From JANXLS01 sp037129555 (lineage in GTDB: Bacteria > Planctomycetota > SZUA-567 > H5-PLA8), in contig JBAXUS010000007.1 of assembly GCA_037129555.1 (NCBI GenBank), positions 1 through 64,000 of the forward strand: a DNA stretch of 64,000 bases. Reading direction: 5' to 3'. This document shows, piece by piece, positions 52,981 through 61,850 of this stretch. Under the pieces are notes generated by a model. It worked only from the letters and a program-made list of their open reading frames with translations. It made no database searches and was not told the origin of the DNA. Position numbers and translations under genes: made by a program. The stretch's first letter is position 1. Every line of letters begins with the position of its first letter.

Positions 52981-53880
52981 CTAATTCAACCCATGTTCCG
53001 CCATCTTGACGCGCAGGAAATCCGCCGACAGCCGCAAATGTTCCATCCCCAGCGCCACGTCTTCGCCGTCTTCAATACTGATCCAGCCGCTGAATCCCAC
53101 GCCGCTCAAAATCGAGAAGATTTTATCGTAATCGTTCAGTCCCTTACCGACTACACCATGCCGCAAAATCGGCGCGTACCCCATCGACGGATGCGCCTCC
53201 ATCTTGCGCAAATCCACCGCCGTCCCGCCTTCAAAGAACCGGTCGCTCGCATGCATCGACACCACACGATGCTTCACCGCTTCGAGCAGCGCGATCGGAT
53301 CGTCGCCAGCGATAATCGCATTCGACGGATCGTAATTCACGCCGAAATTCGGCGACACCGGAATCGCGTCCAACAGCGCCAGAAACACATCCATTTTCTG
53401 CGCAAATTCCGGGAACTTCCAGAACCCGTCTTTGTAATGATTTTCGAGAATCAACGTCACGCCTTGCTGAGCCGCAAACGGGATCAATTCACAGATAGAA
53501 TCCGCCGCCAATGTGATCCCATCCGGCATCGTCACATCCGTCCGCCGCTGCCCGCTCAACACGCGACAAAACGTCCCGCCCAATTGAGCCGTCGCAATGA
53601 TCGCGACCTTCTGCTTTTCAATTTCAGATTTGCGCTCGGACACGTCCGGCTTGATAAAATCCGGCGAGTAACACATCATCGGTATCGACAACCCGCGCGA
53701 CGCCGCCAACGCCTTGATCCGGGCCAATTCGCTCGGATCCGTCGGCGTGAATCCCCAATAAAATTCGAGGCCATCGATGTCCAACTCGCCCGCCGCTTTG
53801 CCGATCCACTCGTCGACCGACATTGATTTATCAACACACATGGCGTTCAAATAGCACTTCGGAAATGCGGCGAGAGGCAT
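52981..53880 (-). CDS. sugar phosphate isomerase/epimerase-like TIM barrel
   Basis: A 299-residue xylose-isomerase-like TIM barrel without a signal peptide, so it acts in the cytoplasm. Metal and substrate residues are visible in LILENHYKDGFW (E and H), FGVNYDPSNAI (D), VSMHASDR (H) and GWISIEDGED (E), the normal four-ligand set. An AGGAA site precedes the ATG. It is followed 26 bases later by the PVC heme protein and preceded by a small membrane protein. This fits a sugar oxidation-isomerisation pair, such as the oxidised sugar produced by the heme protein being isomerised after uptake. Confidence 0.88.
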   Translation of the reverse strand: MPLAAFPKCYLNAMCVDKSMSVDEWIGKAAGELDIDGLEFYWGFTPTDPSELARIKALAASRGLSIPMMCYSPDFIKPDVSERKSEIEKQKVAIIATAQLGGTFCRVLSGQRRTDVTMPDGITLAADSICELIPFAAQQGVTLILENHYKDGFWKFPEFAQKMDVFLALLDAIPVSPNFGVNYDPSNAIIAGDDPIALLEAVKHRVVSMHASDRFFEGGTAVDLRKMEAHPSMGYAPILRHGVVGKGLNDYDKIFSILSGVGFSGWISIEDGEDVALGMEHLRLSADFLRVKMAEHGLN

Positions 53881-53897
53881 GAGTAAAATTCCTGGTA

Positions 53898-54305
53898 TTA
53901 ATAGTCGCGGTTACGCACCCACCATGTTCGCACGGCCTCGCCCACATTCCAGCCGATTGCGCCGAAAAATAACATGCCGAGGAAAATGCAAAGACTGGCG
54001 AACGCGGCCTGGCTGAGTTGGCTCGAATAGCGGTAACCGTCCGGATCGTGCCGCACCAAAATGCTTGCGCGAATCATCAGCCAAGACGGCAGCCACACCG
54101 GCGAAGGCTCCCACATCGCAGACGGCACACCCATTCCCGGAGGCGGCGTATCGCCCGGAATCGGCAGCGCGTTGAAATACATCGACGCCCCGCCGTAAAT
54201 TCCGCCCAGCATGATCGATGAGAACAAAATGAAACGAAAAAGCGACAGACCCTTGGGGAGCCCGCCGCCTTCACCTGCTTTACTGATTTTAATTGGAGGT
54301 GCCAT
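53898..54305 (-). CDS. small membrane protein of unknown function
   Basis: A 135-residue protein with two predicted membrane helices (about residues 22-46 and 93-115) separated by a Pro-rich loop (FNALPIPGDTPPPGMGVPSAMW). The N-terminus and the tail (RTWWVRNRDY) are basic and probably cytoplasmic. I do not recognise the family. It lies 17 bases upstream of the TIM-barrel gene on the same strand and is likely co-transcribed. No clear ribosome-binding site precedes the ATG. Confidence 0.6.
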   Translation of the reverse strand: MAPPIKISKAGEGGGLPKGLSLFRFILFSSIMLGGIYGGASMYFNALPIPGDTPPPGMGVPSAMWEPSPVWLPSWLMIRASILVRHDPDGYRYSSQLSQAAFASLCIFLGMLFFGAIGWNVGEAVRTWWVRNRDY

Positions 54306-54376
54306 AAGTAGAGCCGATTTTTAGGAAGCACGGACAAGAATGAATTCATTCCTATCCGTGCCACCCGGCGTCCGAT

Positions 54377-55315
54377 TTACTTGATGCGTCCCATCTTCCG
54401 CAGCAGTGTCGCGCCCATATCCGACGGGCTGTCGCAGACGGCAATATCCGCATCGCGCATCGCGTTCACTTTGCTCTCAGCCGTGCCGGAATTCCCGGAG
54501 ACAATCGCACCCGCGTGGCCCATACGGCGGCCCGGTGGAGCCGTGCGTCCCGCGATGAATCCAGCCACCGGCTTGGTCATGTTCTTCTTGACCCACGCCG
54601 CCGCTTCTTCTTCAGCGCTCCCGCCGATTTCGCCGATCATCATCACGCCAGCCGTCTGCGGATCCTTCTGGAACATCTCCAACACTTCGATGAAGTCCGT
54701 GCCCTTGACCGGATCGCCGCCGATGCCGACGCACGTGCTCTGCCCACTGCCCAGCGACGTGACCTGCCACACCGCTTCGTACGTCAACGTTCCCGAGCGC
54801 GACAGAATTCCGATATCACCCTTCTTATGGATGTATCCCGGCATGATGCCAATCTTGCATTCTTCCGGCGTAATCACGCCTGGACAATTCGGTCCGATGA
54901 GGCGCACGTTCGGGCGATTCTTCAGATTCTGCATGACGCGAATCATGTCGATGACCGGAATGCCTTCGGTGATACAGCAGATCAACTTGATACCCGCGTC
55001 AGCCGCTTCAATGATCGCGTCAGCCGCGAAGGGCGGGGGAACGAAGATCATCGTGGCGTCAGCTTTTTCAGCCTTCACCGCGTCCGCAACCGTGTTGTAA
55101 ATCGGCAACTTCGCGCCCGGCGACTTCTGCTTGCCATCAAATCCGCCGCCCGTTTCAGCGTCCGGAATATCGAACGTCGTGCCACCTTTTCCAGGCGTCA
55201 CGCCGCCGACCATTTTCGTACCGTAGCGGTAACAGAAAGTGGTGTGCTGTGCCCCGGACGTTCCGGTGATGCCCTGACAAATTACGCGTGTGTCTTTGTT
55301 GACGAGAATGCTCAT
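54377..55315 (-). CDS. sucD: succinyl-CoA synthetase alpha subunit
   Basis: A 312-residue alpha subunit of succinyl-CoA ligase, which makes ATP or GTP from succinyl-CoA in the citric acid cycle. The CoA-binding Rossmann domain begins with QGITGTSGAQHT, and the phosphohistidine is H267 in GRRMGHAGAI. A segment at about 48-68 (FDIPDAETGGGFDGKQKSPGA) is longer than in most sequences. The partner sucC is not next to it: upstream is a 588-base non-coding region and downstream a small membrane protein gene. The beta subunit must lie elsewhere, which is unusual for this normally paired operon. Confidence 0.96.
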   Translation of the reverse strand: MSILVNKDTRVICQGITGTSGAQHTTFCYRYGTKMVGGVTPGKGGTTFDIPDAETGGGFDGKQKSPGAKLPIYNTVADAVKAEKADATMIFVPPPFAADAIIEAADAGIKLICCITEGIPVIDMIRVMQNLKNRPNVRLIGPNCPGVITPEECKIGIMPGYIHKKGDIGILSRSGTLTYEAVWQVTSLGSGQSTCVGIGGDPVKGTDFIEVLEMFQKDPQTAGVMMIGEIGGSAEEEAAAWVKKNMTKPVAGFIAGRTAPPGRRMGHAGAIVSGNSGTAESKVNAMRDADIAVCDSPSDMGATLLRKMGRIK

Positions 55316-55903
55316 CGATGTTTTCCCAAGATTCCATTTCGAAATTCGAACGCACCAATATAGGGTCTGCGCTCAAAAATGAAAGCGAAAACGGACCTTA
55401 TTACGGAGTTCGCGTCTAGCTCTTATCTTAGCCACGGAGTGGCAACAAGTTCAAGTAGCCGTGGTCGCAGCCCGTACCCGGGCAAGGCCACGGATCCTTT
55501 CACGCGAGCAAATTGAGCCGCGTCAGCGGCGACACCGAATCGTCAAACGAACGCAGTTTTAGCGCCAAGTACCCAATTCCGGATCCCAAACATGCACATG
55601 TGCACGGTGCCGCCCGTTCCCCAACCACTACCTGTAGTGGTCAAAGCCCATTTTAACATTCAAAAATGTGAAACCAACACCCATTGCACAAGAATCACAT
55701 TGTGCGTCAAGCGTCGCACCCAATCCGGCCATCAAACCAACAATCGCCTCATTCAGCTTTACATACAACGTTCCAAAACCAAAAAAGGCAACACCTTTTT
55801 AAGTAAATTTCAGCCACTCATAACGCATCAACCCGAAACCCGAAACCAGAAACCAGAAACCAGAAACCAGAAACCAGAAACTAGAAACTAGAAACCCAAT
55901 CCG
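55316..55903. other. 588-base intergenic region upstream of sucD with several palindromes
   Basis: No convincing gene. It contains a CCGTGG...CCACGG structure (about 55460-55495), GCACATGTGC, CCACTACCTGTAGTGG near 55624-55640, a GCACAA/TTGTGC hairpin near 55684-55710 and, at its left end after the DUF1080 stop, the heptamer repeat. This much structure could be a leader or a small RNA, but I cannot tell which. Confidence 0.4.
55835..55897. repeat. GAAACCA heptamer tandem array
   Basis: Nine head-to-tail 7-base units: GAAACCC, five GAAACCA, two GAAACTA and GAAACCC. On the other strand this reads as (TGGTTTC)n, like the GGGTTTC arms elsewhere in the window. It ends 7 bases before the DUF1080 gene's stop side on the minus strand. 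Confidence 0.85.
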
Positions 55904-56668
55904 TTAAAAATCCGTATTCGCATCCTTCAATTCCAGTTCCTTGATCCACGCGTTCCGGTACCGAACATCGTGCCCTTCACACTGCAACTTCAACCCGCCG
56001 GGCGTATCGGTGATGCCCTTGCCGCCATCATTCCCGCCATCAATCCCCGAATTCTTTCCGCCCCATACCTGATTGATCTTCACGTTCGTGTGGACTTTGA
56101 CACCATTAAAGTACATCGAGACCAAAGCCTTCTCGTCCAGCTTTCCGTCTTTAAAGCGCGCGGCGCGGAAGACGATGTCGTACGAATTCCACTTACCCAA
56201 CCCCGCAAATTCCTTGTACGGCGACTCCGTCTCATTGATCACCGCACCCATCCCATGTTTCGTCTTGTCGCCTTCACAAATCTGAATCTCGTACCGGTTC
56301 TGCAAATACACGCCACTGTTTCCGCGCGGCTTCATGACCAGAAATTCGACATGCAACCGGAAGTCGCGGTACGCCTTCTTCGTGACGATATCCGCCGAAC
56401 CATACTTCCCACCCGCCGCAACCGGGTCGTCGCTCATCACGACCGTGCCCTTATCCACCGGGTCCTCGACAATTTTCCATTTAATGGGCATCGCCGACTT
56501 AAACCCAGGCCCTTCCCAATAAATCCATTTGTCATCCAACATCTGCCGCGACCCATCAATAATCACCTCCGCGCCAGCAATCGGAACCGCCCCCAACCCC
56601 ATTTCACCCGCCGAAATCAAGCTGCCAACCATCGCAACGACAGCCAAACACGTCAATTTGAAATACAT
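55904..56668 (-). CDS. DUF1080 (3-keto-disaccharide hydrolase domain) exported protein
   Basis: A 254-residue exported protein with a signal peptide (MYFKLTCLAVVAMVGSLISA) and a DUF1080 jelly-roll fold. Family blocks include DFRLHVEFLVMKPRGNSGVYLQNRYEIQI, PYKEFAGLGKWNSYDIVFRAARF and GGLKLQCEGHDVRYRNAWIKEL. Some DUF1080 enzymes hydrolyse 3-keto-glucosides. This agrees with the nearby oxidising heme protein and gluconolactonase-like gene. The ATG at 56668 with AAAGG is chosen over one 8 codons upstream. It is followed by the heptamer array. Confidence 0.88.
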   Translation of the reverse strand: MYFKLTCLAVVAMVGSLISAGEMGLGAVPIAGAEVIIDGSRQMLDDKWIYWEGPGFKSAMPIKWKIVEDPVDKGTVVMSDDPVAAGGKYGSADIVTKKAYRDFRLHVEFLVMKPRGNSGVYLQNRYEIQICEGDKTKHGMGAVINETESPYKEFAGLGKWNSYDIVFRAARFKDGKLDEKALVSMYFNGVKVHTNVKINQVWGGKNSGIDGGNDGGKGITDTPGGLKLQCEGHDVRYRNAWIKELELKDANTDF

Positions 56669-56726
56669 AATGAACCTTTCAATAAATCCCAATCGATTTT
56701 GAAAACCTATTTTTATTTGCTTTCTG

Positions 56727-56762
56727 TCCTCTGCCGTTCCTCTGTGTCCTCTGTGGTTTAAA
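56727..56762. repeat. CCTCTGTG intergenic repeat, copy 1
   Basis: CCTCTGCCGTTCCTCTGTG...GGTTTAA, nearly the same as copy 2 at 63085-63118 (about 31 of 34 positions). It lies between the DUF1080 and SMP-30 genes. Confidence 0.7.
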
Positions 56763-56785
56763 GAAGTTTCGCCGTTTAATCAACT

Positions 56786-57862
56786 CTAACAAATATGCGC
56801 CCCCACCGCTTCTACATACACCGCATACAACGACTGACTCGCCGTCATATACAACCGATTTCGTTTCGGCCCACCAAAGCACACATTGCTGCAAATCTCC
56901 GGCAGCATAATCAACCCAATCCGCTCGCCTTCCGGGCTGAACACATGCACGCCATCATATCCTTCACCGACCCAACCGCCACCGACCCAGATATTGCCAT
57001 CCGTATCCGCGCGGATGCCATCCGCCATTCCGGCCACTTCTTTCCCATTCACTGTCATCTTCATCGAACAGTATTCTTTTCCAGCAGCCAATTTGTCCGT
57101 GCCGTTCAACTCATAAACACGAATATTCTTCGGCGCTTTCTCATAATGCGACGCCCCCGTGTCACAGACATACAACCGCTTGTAATCCGGCGAAAAGCAA
57201 ATCCCATTCGGACGGAACATATCATCGATAACTTTCGTGATCGCACCCGTCTTGCCATCAAGTCGGTAGACCGCCTCCTTCAATTCCAATTGAGCTCGAT
57301 GCCCTTCATAATCCCCAGAAATACCATATCCCGGATCCGAGAACCAAATGCCACCGTCCGGATGGACTACAATATCATTAGGAGCATTAAACGGCTTGCC
57401 TTCAAATTTATCAGCCAAGACACGTCGCGCCCCACTGTGCTCATACCGCACCACACAACGCGTATCATGTTCGCAGGATAATTGCCGGCCTTCATAATCG
57501 AATGTATTACCATTACTATAATGCGAAATGCTGCGTAGCTTACTAACATGCCCGTCTTCATCTAACCGGCGCAATTGAACATTATTCGGTATATCACTCC
57601 ACATCAAATACTGCCCCCCTGCATTCCAAGCAGGACCTTCAGCCCATCGCATGCCTGTATAAATCCGCTCAATCGCAGCGTTGCCCACCTTATATTTAGC
57701 GAACCGTTTATCCAACACGACGATATCCGGATCAGGGTACCGAACCATTGGAGCATTGGGACCGTAGTCGCGAGCAAATACAGCACTGGTCGCTAACGCG
57801 GACAAGCCTGCAATGAAAGAACGTCGATCAAACGGGCTCCCGCCGGAGTTCTGGTTGTGCAT
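56786..57862 (-). CDS. SMP-30/gluconolactonase-like exported protein
   Basis: A 358-residue beta-propeller of the SMP-30/gluconolactonase/LRE-like family, with a twin-arginine signal (FDRRSFIAGLSALATSAVFA), so it is exported folded. Typical blocks are WAEGPAWNAGGQYLMWSD with the first metal glutamate, NAPNDIVVHPDGGIWFSDPGYG with the asparagine/aspartate pair, FRPNGICFSPDYKRLYVCDT, and MADGIRADTDGNIWV. It should open sugar lactones formed by oxidation of aldoses. Two in-frame ATGs (57868 and 57862) share one AAAGGA site; spacing favours 57862. It precedes the DUF1080 gene on the same strand. Confidence 0.9.
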   Translation of the reverse strand: MHNQNSGGSPFDRRSFIAGLSALATSAVFARDYGPNAPMVRYPDPDIVVLDKRFAKYKVGNAAIERIYTGMRWAEGPAWNAGGQYLMWSDIPNNVQLRRLDEDGHVSKLRSISHYSNGNTFDYEGRQLSCEHDTRCVVRYEHSGARRVLADKFEGKPFNAPNDIVVHPDGGIWFSDPGYGISGDYEGHRAQLELKEAVYRLDGKTGAITKVIDDMFRPNGICFSPDYKRLYVCDTGASHYEKAPKNIRVYELNGTDKLAAGKEYCSMKMTVNGKEVAGMADGIRADTDGNIWVGGGWVGEGYDGVHVFSPEGERIGLIMLPEICSNVCFGGPKRNRLYMTASQSLYAVYVEAVGAHIC

Positions 57863-58253
57863 CCTCATTTTCCTTTAATGTGTTGGGTCAGGTATCCTCA
57901 CCTGTACACCACGAAGCACCGACATGAACAAAGTTTTCGTAAATCAAAAGAGTCGCGCGCGCAAGCAAGCGGCCAAGCTGGAGACATCCTATCAGCACGA
58001 ACCGCTTGCTTGCGCGCGCGGCTCTTTTAGACATCCCAAATCACGCTTGGTCACTTTGACAACATCGACACGCCGAAATGATCGAAATAATCACCATTGA
58101 ATCGAAAAATCAGCTTCGTCGCATCCAATTACTCCTTAATTCTAAATAACTTATGATTTTCACTTGAAAATGACGCGCATGTGCACACAATTTGCGTTTC
58201 GTGCTCAATACGAGTAGCCAATTCGATTATCGAGAAGACGAGGCAGGAGCGCC
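57863..58253. other. divergent intergenic region upstream of the Gld-like operon
   Basis: About 390 bases that should hold promoters for the SMP-30 gene and the ABC operon. The main feature is the inverted repeat at 57946-58028. The segment 58090-58200 is AT-rich without a clear motif. Confidence 0.4.
57946..58028. repeat. 27-bp inverted repeat (CGCGCGCAAGCAAGCGG)
   Basis: Arms 57946-57972 and 58002-58028 match at 26 of 27 positions, and the exception forms a G-T pair. The loop is 29 bases. The stem is extremely GC-rich in its core and ends with AAAAG/CTTTT, so it could act as a bidirectional terminator or be a small palindromic element. Confidence 0.8.
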
Positions 58254-59231
58254 ATGTCGCAAGAATCAGTTCTGGTTGACGTGAAAAACGTCGTCAAAAC
58301 CTACGGTCCGTTACGCGCGGTTGACGATCTGACCTTCCAAATCAAAGCCGGCGAAATTGTCGGTCTGCTCGGACCCAACGGTGCCGGCAAATCCACGACC
58401 ATGAAGATGCTGACCTGCTACTTGGAACCGACGCAAGGCAGTATCAAAGTCGCGGGAATCGATGTAAACGAAAATGCGGTCGGCGTTCGCCAACACATCG
58501 GCTACTTGCCTGAACACGCCCCCCTTTATACAGACATGCGAGTCAATGAATACCTCGATTTCGCCGGTCGAATTCGCGGACTCAGCAGCGCCAAACGCAA
58601 AGACCGCATCGATTGGGCCGTCAAAGCCTGCGGCCTCGAAGCCAAATACAAAGCCACCATTGGAACCCTCTCGCGTGGATACCGTCAGCGAACCGGCCTG
58701 GCTCAAGCCGTCTTGCACGATCCGGATTTGCTGATCCTCGACGAACCCACCAGCGGCCTCGACCCGATCCAATTGATCGAAATCCGCAAACTCATTCTCG
58801 AAATTGGTAAGAAGAAAACCGTCCTCTTTTCGACCCACATCATGCAGGAAGTCGAAGCCGTTTGTAACCGCGCGATCATTATCAATCGCGGCAAACTGGT
58901 CGCCGACGGAGCGCCGTCCGAACTCAAAGCACGCGCAGGCACCAATCAGAAAGTTCTGGCCCGAATTCGCGGTGCGCAAGCCGACGTTGAAAAGCAATTG
59001 AAGAACCTGCCGGACACGTCCTCCGTCGATGTTCATCCGATTCCCAATGGCAGTTGGCTGGAATGCACAATTAAGCTGAGTGAATCAGCAGCCGTGAATC
59101 CGATGAACACAGGCGAACAGGTCTCGAAACTCTGTAAAGATAATTCATGGGATGTACAGGAAATCAAGATCGAAGCGTTGACGTTGGAAGACACGTTCTT
59201 GAAAATGACAGGGCACGAGAAGTTAAAGTAA
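58254..59231 (+). CDS. Gld-type ABC transporter ATP-binding protein (GldA-like)
   Basis: A 325-residue ABC ATPase that powers the exporter formed with the next genes. It has Walker A GPNGAGKST at 40-48, signature LSRGYRQR at 139-146 and Walker B LLILDEP at 159-165 followed by the H-loop FSTHIMQE. The C-terminal ~90 residues match GldA-type extensions, and the protein is close in style to the ATPase of the Gld gliding transporter and to similar ABC-2 systems in PVC bacteria. An AGGAG site precedes the ATG. It is the first gene of a four-gene plus-strand operon. Confidence 0.93.
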   Translation: MSQESVLVDVKNVVKTYGPLRAVDDLTFQIKAGEIVGLLGPNGAGKSTTMKMLTCYLEPTQGSIKVAGIDVNENAVGVRQHIGYLPEHAPLYTDMRVNEYLDFAGRIRGLSSAKRKDRIDWAVKACGLEAKYKATIGTLSRGYRQRTGLAQAVLHDPDLLILDEPTSGLDPIQLIEIRKLILEIGKKKTVLFSTHIMQEVEAVCNRAIIINRGKLVADGAPSELKARAGTNQKVLARIRGAQADVEKQLKNLPDTSSVDVHPIPNGSWLECTIKLSESAAVNPMNTGEQVSKLCKDNSWDVQEIKIEALTLEDTFLKMTGHEKLK

Positions 59232-59319
59232 TTCCGTACCGCAGGCGTTGCGCCTGCATGTGTCAATACGAGCCGGCGTCAGGTCGGCGGTCCATTTAAA
59301 CAGCAAGGATCAACGTAAT

Positions 59320-60042
59320 ATGGGAGCTACATTCAGCGTATTTAGGCGCGAATTCGCCGCGTATTTTAATACGCCCATCGGGTACGTATTCATGGCGTTC
59401 TTTCTGCTGGTCACGAAAGCGCTGTTTGTATCAACAATCTTTACCAATGGCTCCGCAGACATGCGCGGTTATTTCGGCCTCATGCCGATCTTCTTTCTGT
59501 TCTTCATCCCAGCCATCTCCATGCGCTTGTGGTCTGAAGAACGCAAACTCGGCACACTCGAATGGCTGCTCACGCTGCCTTTGAATGCGTGGCAAGCCGT
59601 CCTAGGAAAGTATCTCGCCGGACTGGCCTTCATCGCCGTCTTTTTGATGCTGACGCTCGACGTGCCTATCTTCATGTACATCTATGGTAATCCAGACATC
59701 GGACCCATTATCGGCGGTTATTTAGGTACCATGGTATTAGGTATGGTCTATTTAGCAATCGGAGCATTTGCGTCCAGCCTGACATCCGACCAAATCGTCG
59801 CATTCGTTGTCGCAGTAGCAATCAGTTTCATATTCTTTCTGATGGGCTACGGACCCGTGTTGGAATGGATGAAAGATATTTTCGGAGCCACCATTACAGC
59901 AGGTGTCCAGCAGTTTGGTATTGAGTATCATTTCGAAAGTGTTTGTCGCGGTGTTGTGGACACCCGCGATGCCCTGTACGCCCTGTCGATGTCCGGCGCG
60001 TTCCTGTTCATGAACTACTTGGTCGTCGATCACAGGAGATAA
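59320..60042 (+). CDS. ABC-2 type permease (GldF-like)
   Basis: A 240-residue integral membrane permease with six hydrophobic segments. MGATFSVFRREFAAYFNTPIGYVFMAFFL is the characteristic N-terminus of GldF/ABC-2 permeases, and RLWSEERKLGTLEWLLTLP is the conserved loop. The ATG at 59320, with AAGGAT 10 bases upstream, replaces an earlier in-frame start that would add a non-homologous 24-residue leader. It lies between the ATPase gene and a GldG-like gene and should form the membrane channel of the exporter. Confidence 0.92.
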   Translation: MGATFSVFRREFAAYFNTPIGYVFMAFFLLVTKALFVSTIFTNGSADMRGYFGLMPIFFLFFIPAISMRLWSEERKLGTLEWLLTLPLNAWQAVLGKYLAGLAFIAVFLMLTLDVPIFMYIYGNPDIGPIIGGYLGTMVLGMVYLAIGAFASSLTSDQIVAFVVAVAISFIFFLMGYGPVLEWMKDIFGATITAGVQQFGIEYHFESVCRGVVDTRDALYALSMSGAFLFMNYLVVDHRR

Positions 60043-60050
60043 TATACACC

Positions 60051-61850
60051 ATGATAATTGTCATTACTGTCGCCATTGTATTACTGGCATTGCTGGTGAT
60101 TCCCTTGATTTACTCAGGCGATTTCGTCACGTTTTTTAAACGCTTCGGCCTGACCGTATTGATCGGCTTCGCAGGCATCTTGATGGCGGTGCTGATCAAT
60201 TCGATCTCGCAAAAAGCATCGTTGCGCAGTGATTTGACCACGGATCAAAAATACAGCGTCAACCCCGGGTTGCTGAACGTCTCCAAGAAGCTCACCGACC
60301 AAGTCCAGATTGTCTATTATGTCTCGTCAAAGATTCAAGAATTTGTTCAAATCAAACTCGATTTGACGGATAAATTGAATGAAATCAAGAACGCCACCAA
60401 CGGCATGATTGATTTCAAAATTGAAGATGTCGATCAAAAAGACGAGAAGCTGATGGCTGAATTAGGTACCAAAGGTTTCCTGCGACAAATTCAATCCAAC
60501 AGTAATGACGAATTGAGCTTTTCAATTCTGATCAGCGGGATGAAGATTACCTACAAGGACCTGGAAAGCGTCTACATTCCGCAGATTTACGCATCCAACG
60601 ATCTGGAATACGCGCTAGGCGAAAAAATGATCGAACTTTACACCAAAGAAAAGCCGTCCGAAAAGCCCACGATTGCGCTGAATCTACCACCGTCAGGCCA
60701 AGGCTTTAATATGCCAGGAAAGCCGCAGCAGGGCAGCGGCTTCGAATGGATCGCCAATGGTGTCAGCGACAAGAAATTTGATGTCAAGCAGATTGACTTC
60801 AGCCAAAACCAACCCTTGCCAGACAAGACCTCCTTACTCCTGATGGTTCGCCCCAAGCTGATGGACGAGCGTCAGAAGTATGAAGTTGCCAAGTATTTAG
60901 CCGAAGGCGGAAAAGTGCTCATGTTCGCCAGCCCGATTCGCGCCCTCGGCGACACGGTGGAACAGACTCCATACGGCCTCGAAAACTATTTCAAAGACAT
61001 CGGGATCACGTTGGGATCAAGTGTTCTTGCCGACAAGTCCCACTTGAGCGTCTCCGTCAATCGCCGCACCTTTGAATTCCCTCCATACTTTATCCGCATC
61101 AAGCCGGAGAATATCGACCAGTCGACATCATTGACTCGCTTGATGCCAGGCTTGTGTATGCCGACGCCGACTGAAATCTCATTCGATAAAGGTCTCTTGG
61201 ATAAACAAAAGTTAGCACTAACAGTCCTTGCCAAGACGACTGAAAACAGCTGGGAGCTAAAAACAATCGGCACGACATTGGATAAGAACTCAATGCAGGA
61301 ACCAGCCAAGAGTGGCACACAGAAAGTAGTATTCGCAATGATCAAAGGCCAATTCCCTTTCCCATACGAAGGCAAACCAGTGCCCGAATGGCCGGCGGCT
61401 GAAAAAGAGAAAGATAAGAAGGACGATAAAGAGAAGGACAAGCCTAAATTGCCAGTGATTGCATCTGTGTCATCATCTAAAAAAGAAGGGACGCTAGTGC
61501 TGTGTTCGTCACCCGAAGCATTCTACGGTCCTTACCTAGAAGAGCCAAATCTCCGCAACTTGATTCAAACAGGTAACGTCAGCATGCTGTTGAATGTGAC
61601 TGAAAGCATGAGCTATGGCGATGATTTGGTCAAGCTGCGCACCAAGAATTATGAAACACGCATCATTTCAAAGTTGTCAGGTGCAGAGAAAGAAAATCTC
61701 CGCCAGATGTGGAAATTGGCGTTGATTGCTGGCGTCCCAGCACTGGTGTTGTTGTTCGCCGTGTACCGCTTCATGTGGCGTCGTTTGGATCAGTTGAATT
61801 ACGAACGTAAATTTGCAGGCAGCATTGGACCCTCGAGTTTCACTCCATGA
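60051..61850 (+). CDS. GldG-like auxiliary ABC transporter protein
   Basis: A 599-residue protein with two N-terminal transmembrane segments (about 1-60), a large periplasmic ABC-type uncharacterised domain (about 65-530) and a final membrane helix (about 555-575) with a short cytoplasmic tail. This is the GldG (DUF4350-like) layout. A Lys/Glu/Asp-rich patch (about 455-480) is unusual. The ATG at 60051 has AGGAG within the preceding gene's end, and the gap is 8 bases. Its last codons overlap the next gene (ATGA). GldG in Flavobacterium is needed for gliding; here the substrate is unknown. Confidence 0.9.
   Translation: MIIVITVAIVLLALLVIPLIYSGDFVTFFKRFGLTVLIGFAGILMAVLINSISQKASLRSDLTTDQKYSVNPGLLNVSKKLTDQVQIVYYVSSKIQEFVQIKLDLTDKLNEIKNATNGMIDFKIEDVDQKDEKLMAELGTKGFLRQIQSNSNDELSFSILISGMKITYKDLESVYIPQIYASNDLEYALGEKMIELYTKEKPSEKPTIALNLPPSGQGFNMPGKPQQGSGFEWIANGVSDKKFDVKQIDFSQNQPLPDKTSLLLMVRPKLMDERQKYEVAKYLAEGGKVLMFASPIRALGDTVEQTPYGLENYFKDIGITLGSSVLADKSHLSVSVNRRTFEFPPYFIRIKPENIDQSTSLTRLMPGLCMPTPTEISFDKGLLDKQKLALTVLAKTTENSWELKTIGTTLDKNSMQEPAKSGTQKVVFAMIKGQFPFPYEGKPVPEWPAAEKEKDKKDDKEKDKPKLPVIASVSSSKKEGTLVLCSSPEAFYGPYLEEPNLRNLIQTGNVSMLLNVTESMSYGDDLVKLRTKNYETRIISKLSGAEKENLRQMWKLALIAGVPALVLLFAVYRFMWRRLDQLNYERKFAGSIGPSSFTP

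Noticed and set aside
55430..55510. tRNA-like or riboswitch structure
   Set aside because: The CCGTGG/CCACGG stem and GTTCAAG look suggestive, but there is no acceptor-arm pairing or CCA-end pattern, and no known riboswitch core.
55592..55891. 99-residue open frame in the sucD upstream gap
   Set aside because: Its C-terminal half is the translated heptamer array (repeated KPETRNQ), with no ribosome-binding site or homology.
55835..55897. Possible CRISPR array
   Set aside because: Units are 7 bases, head to tail with no spacers; no cas genes are nearby.
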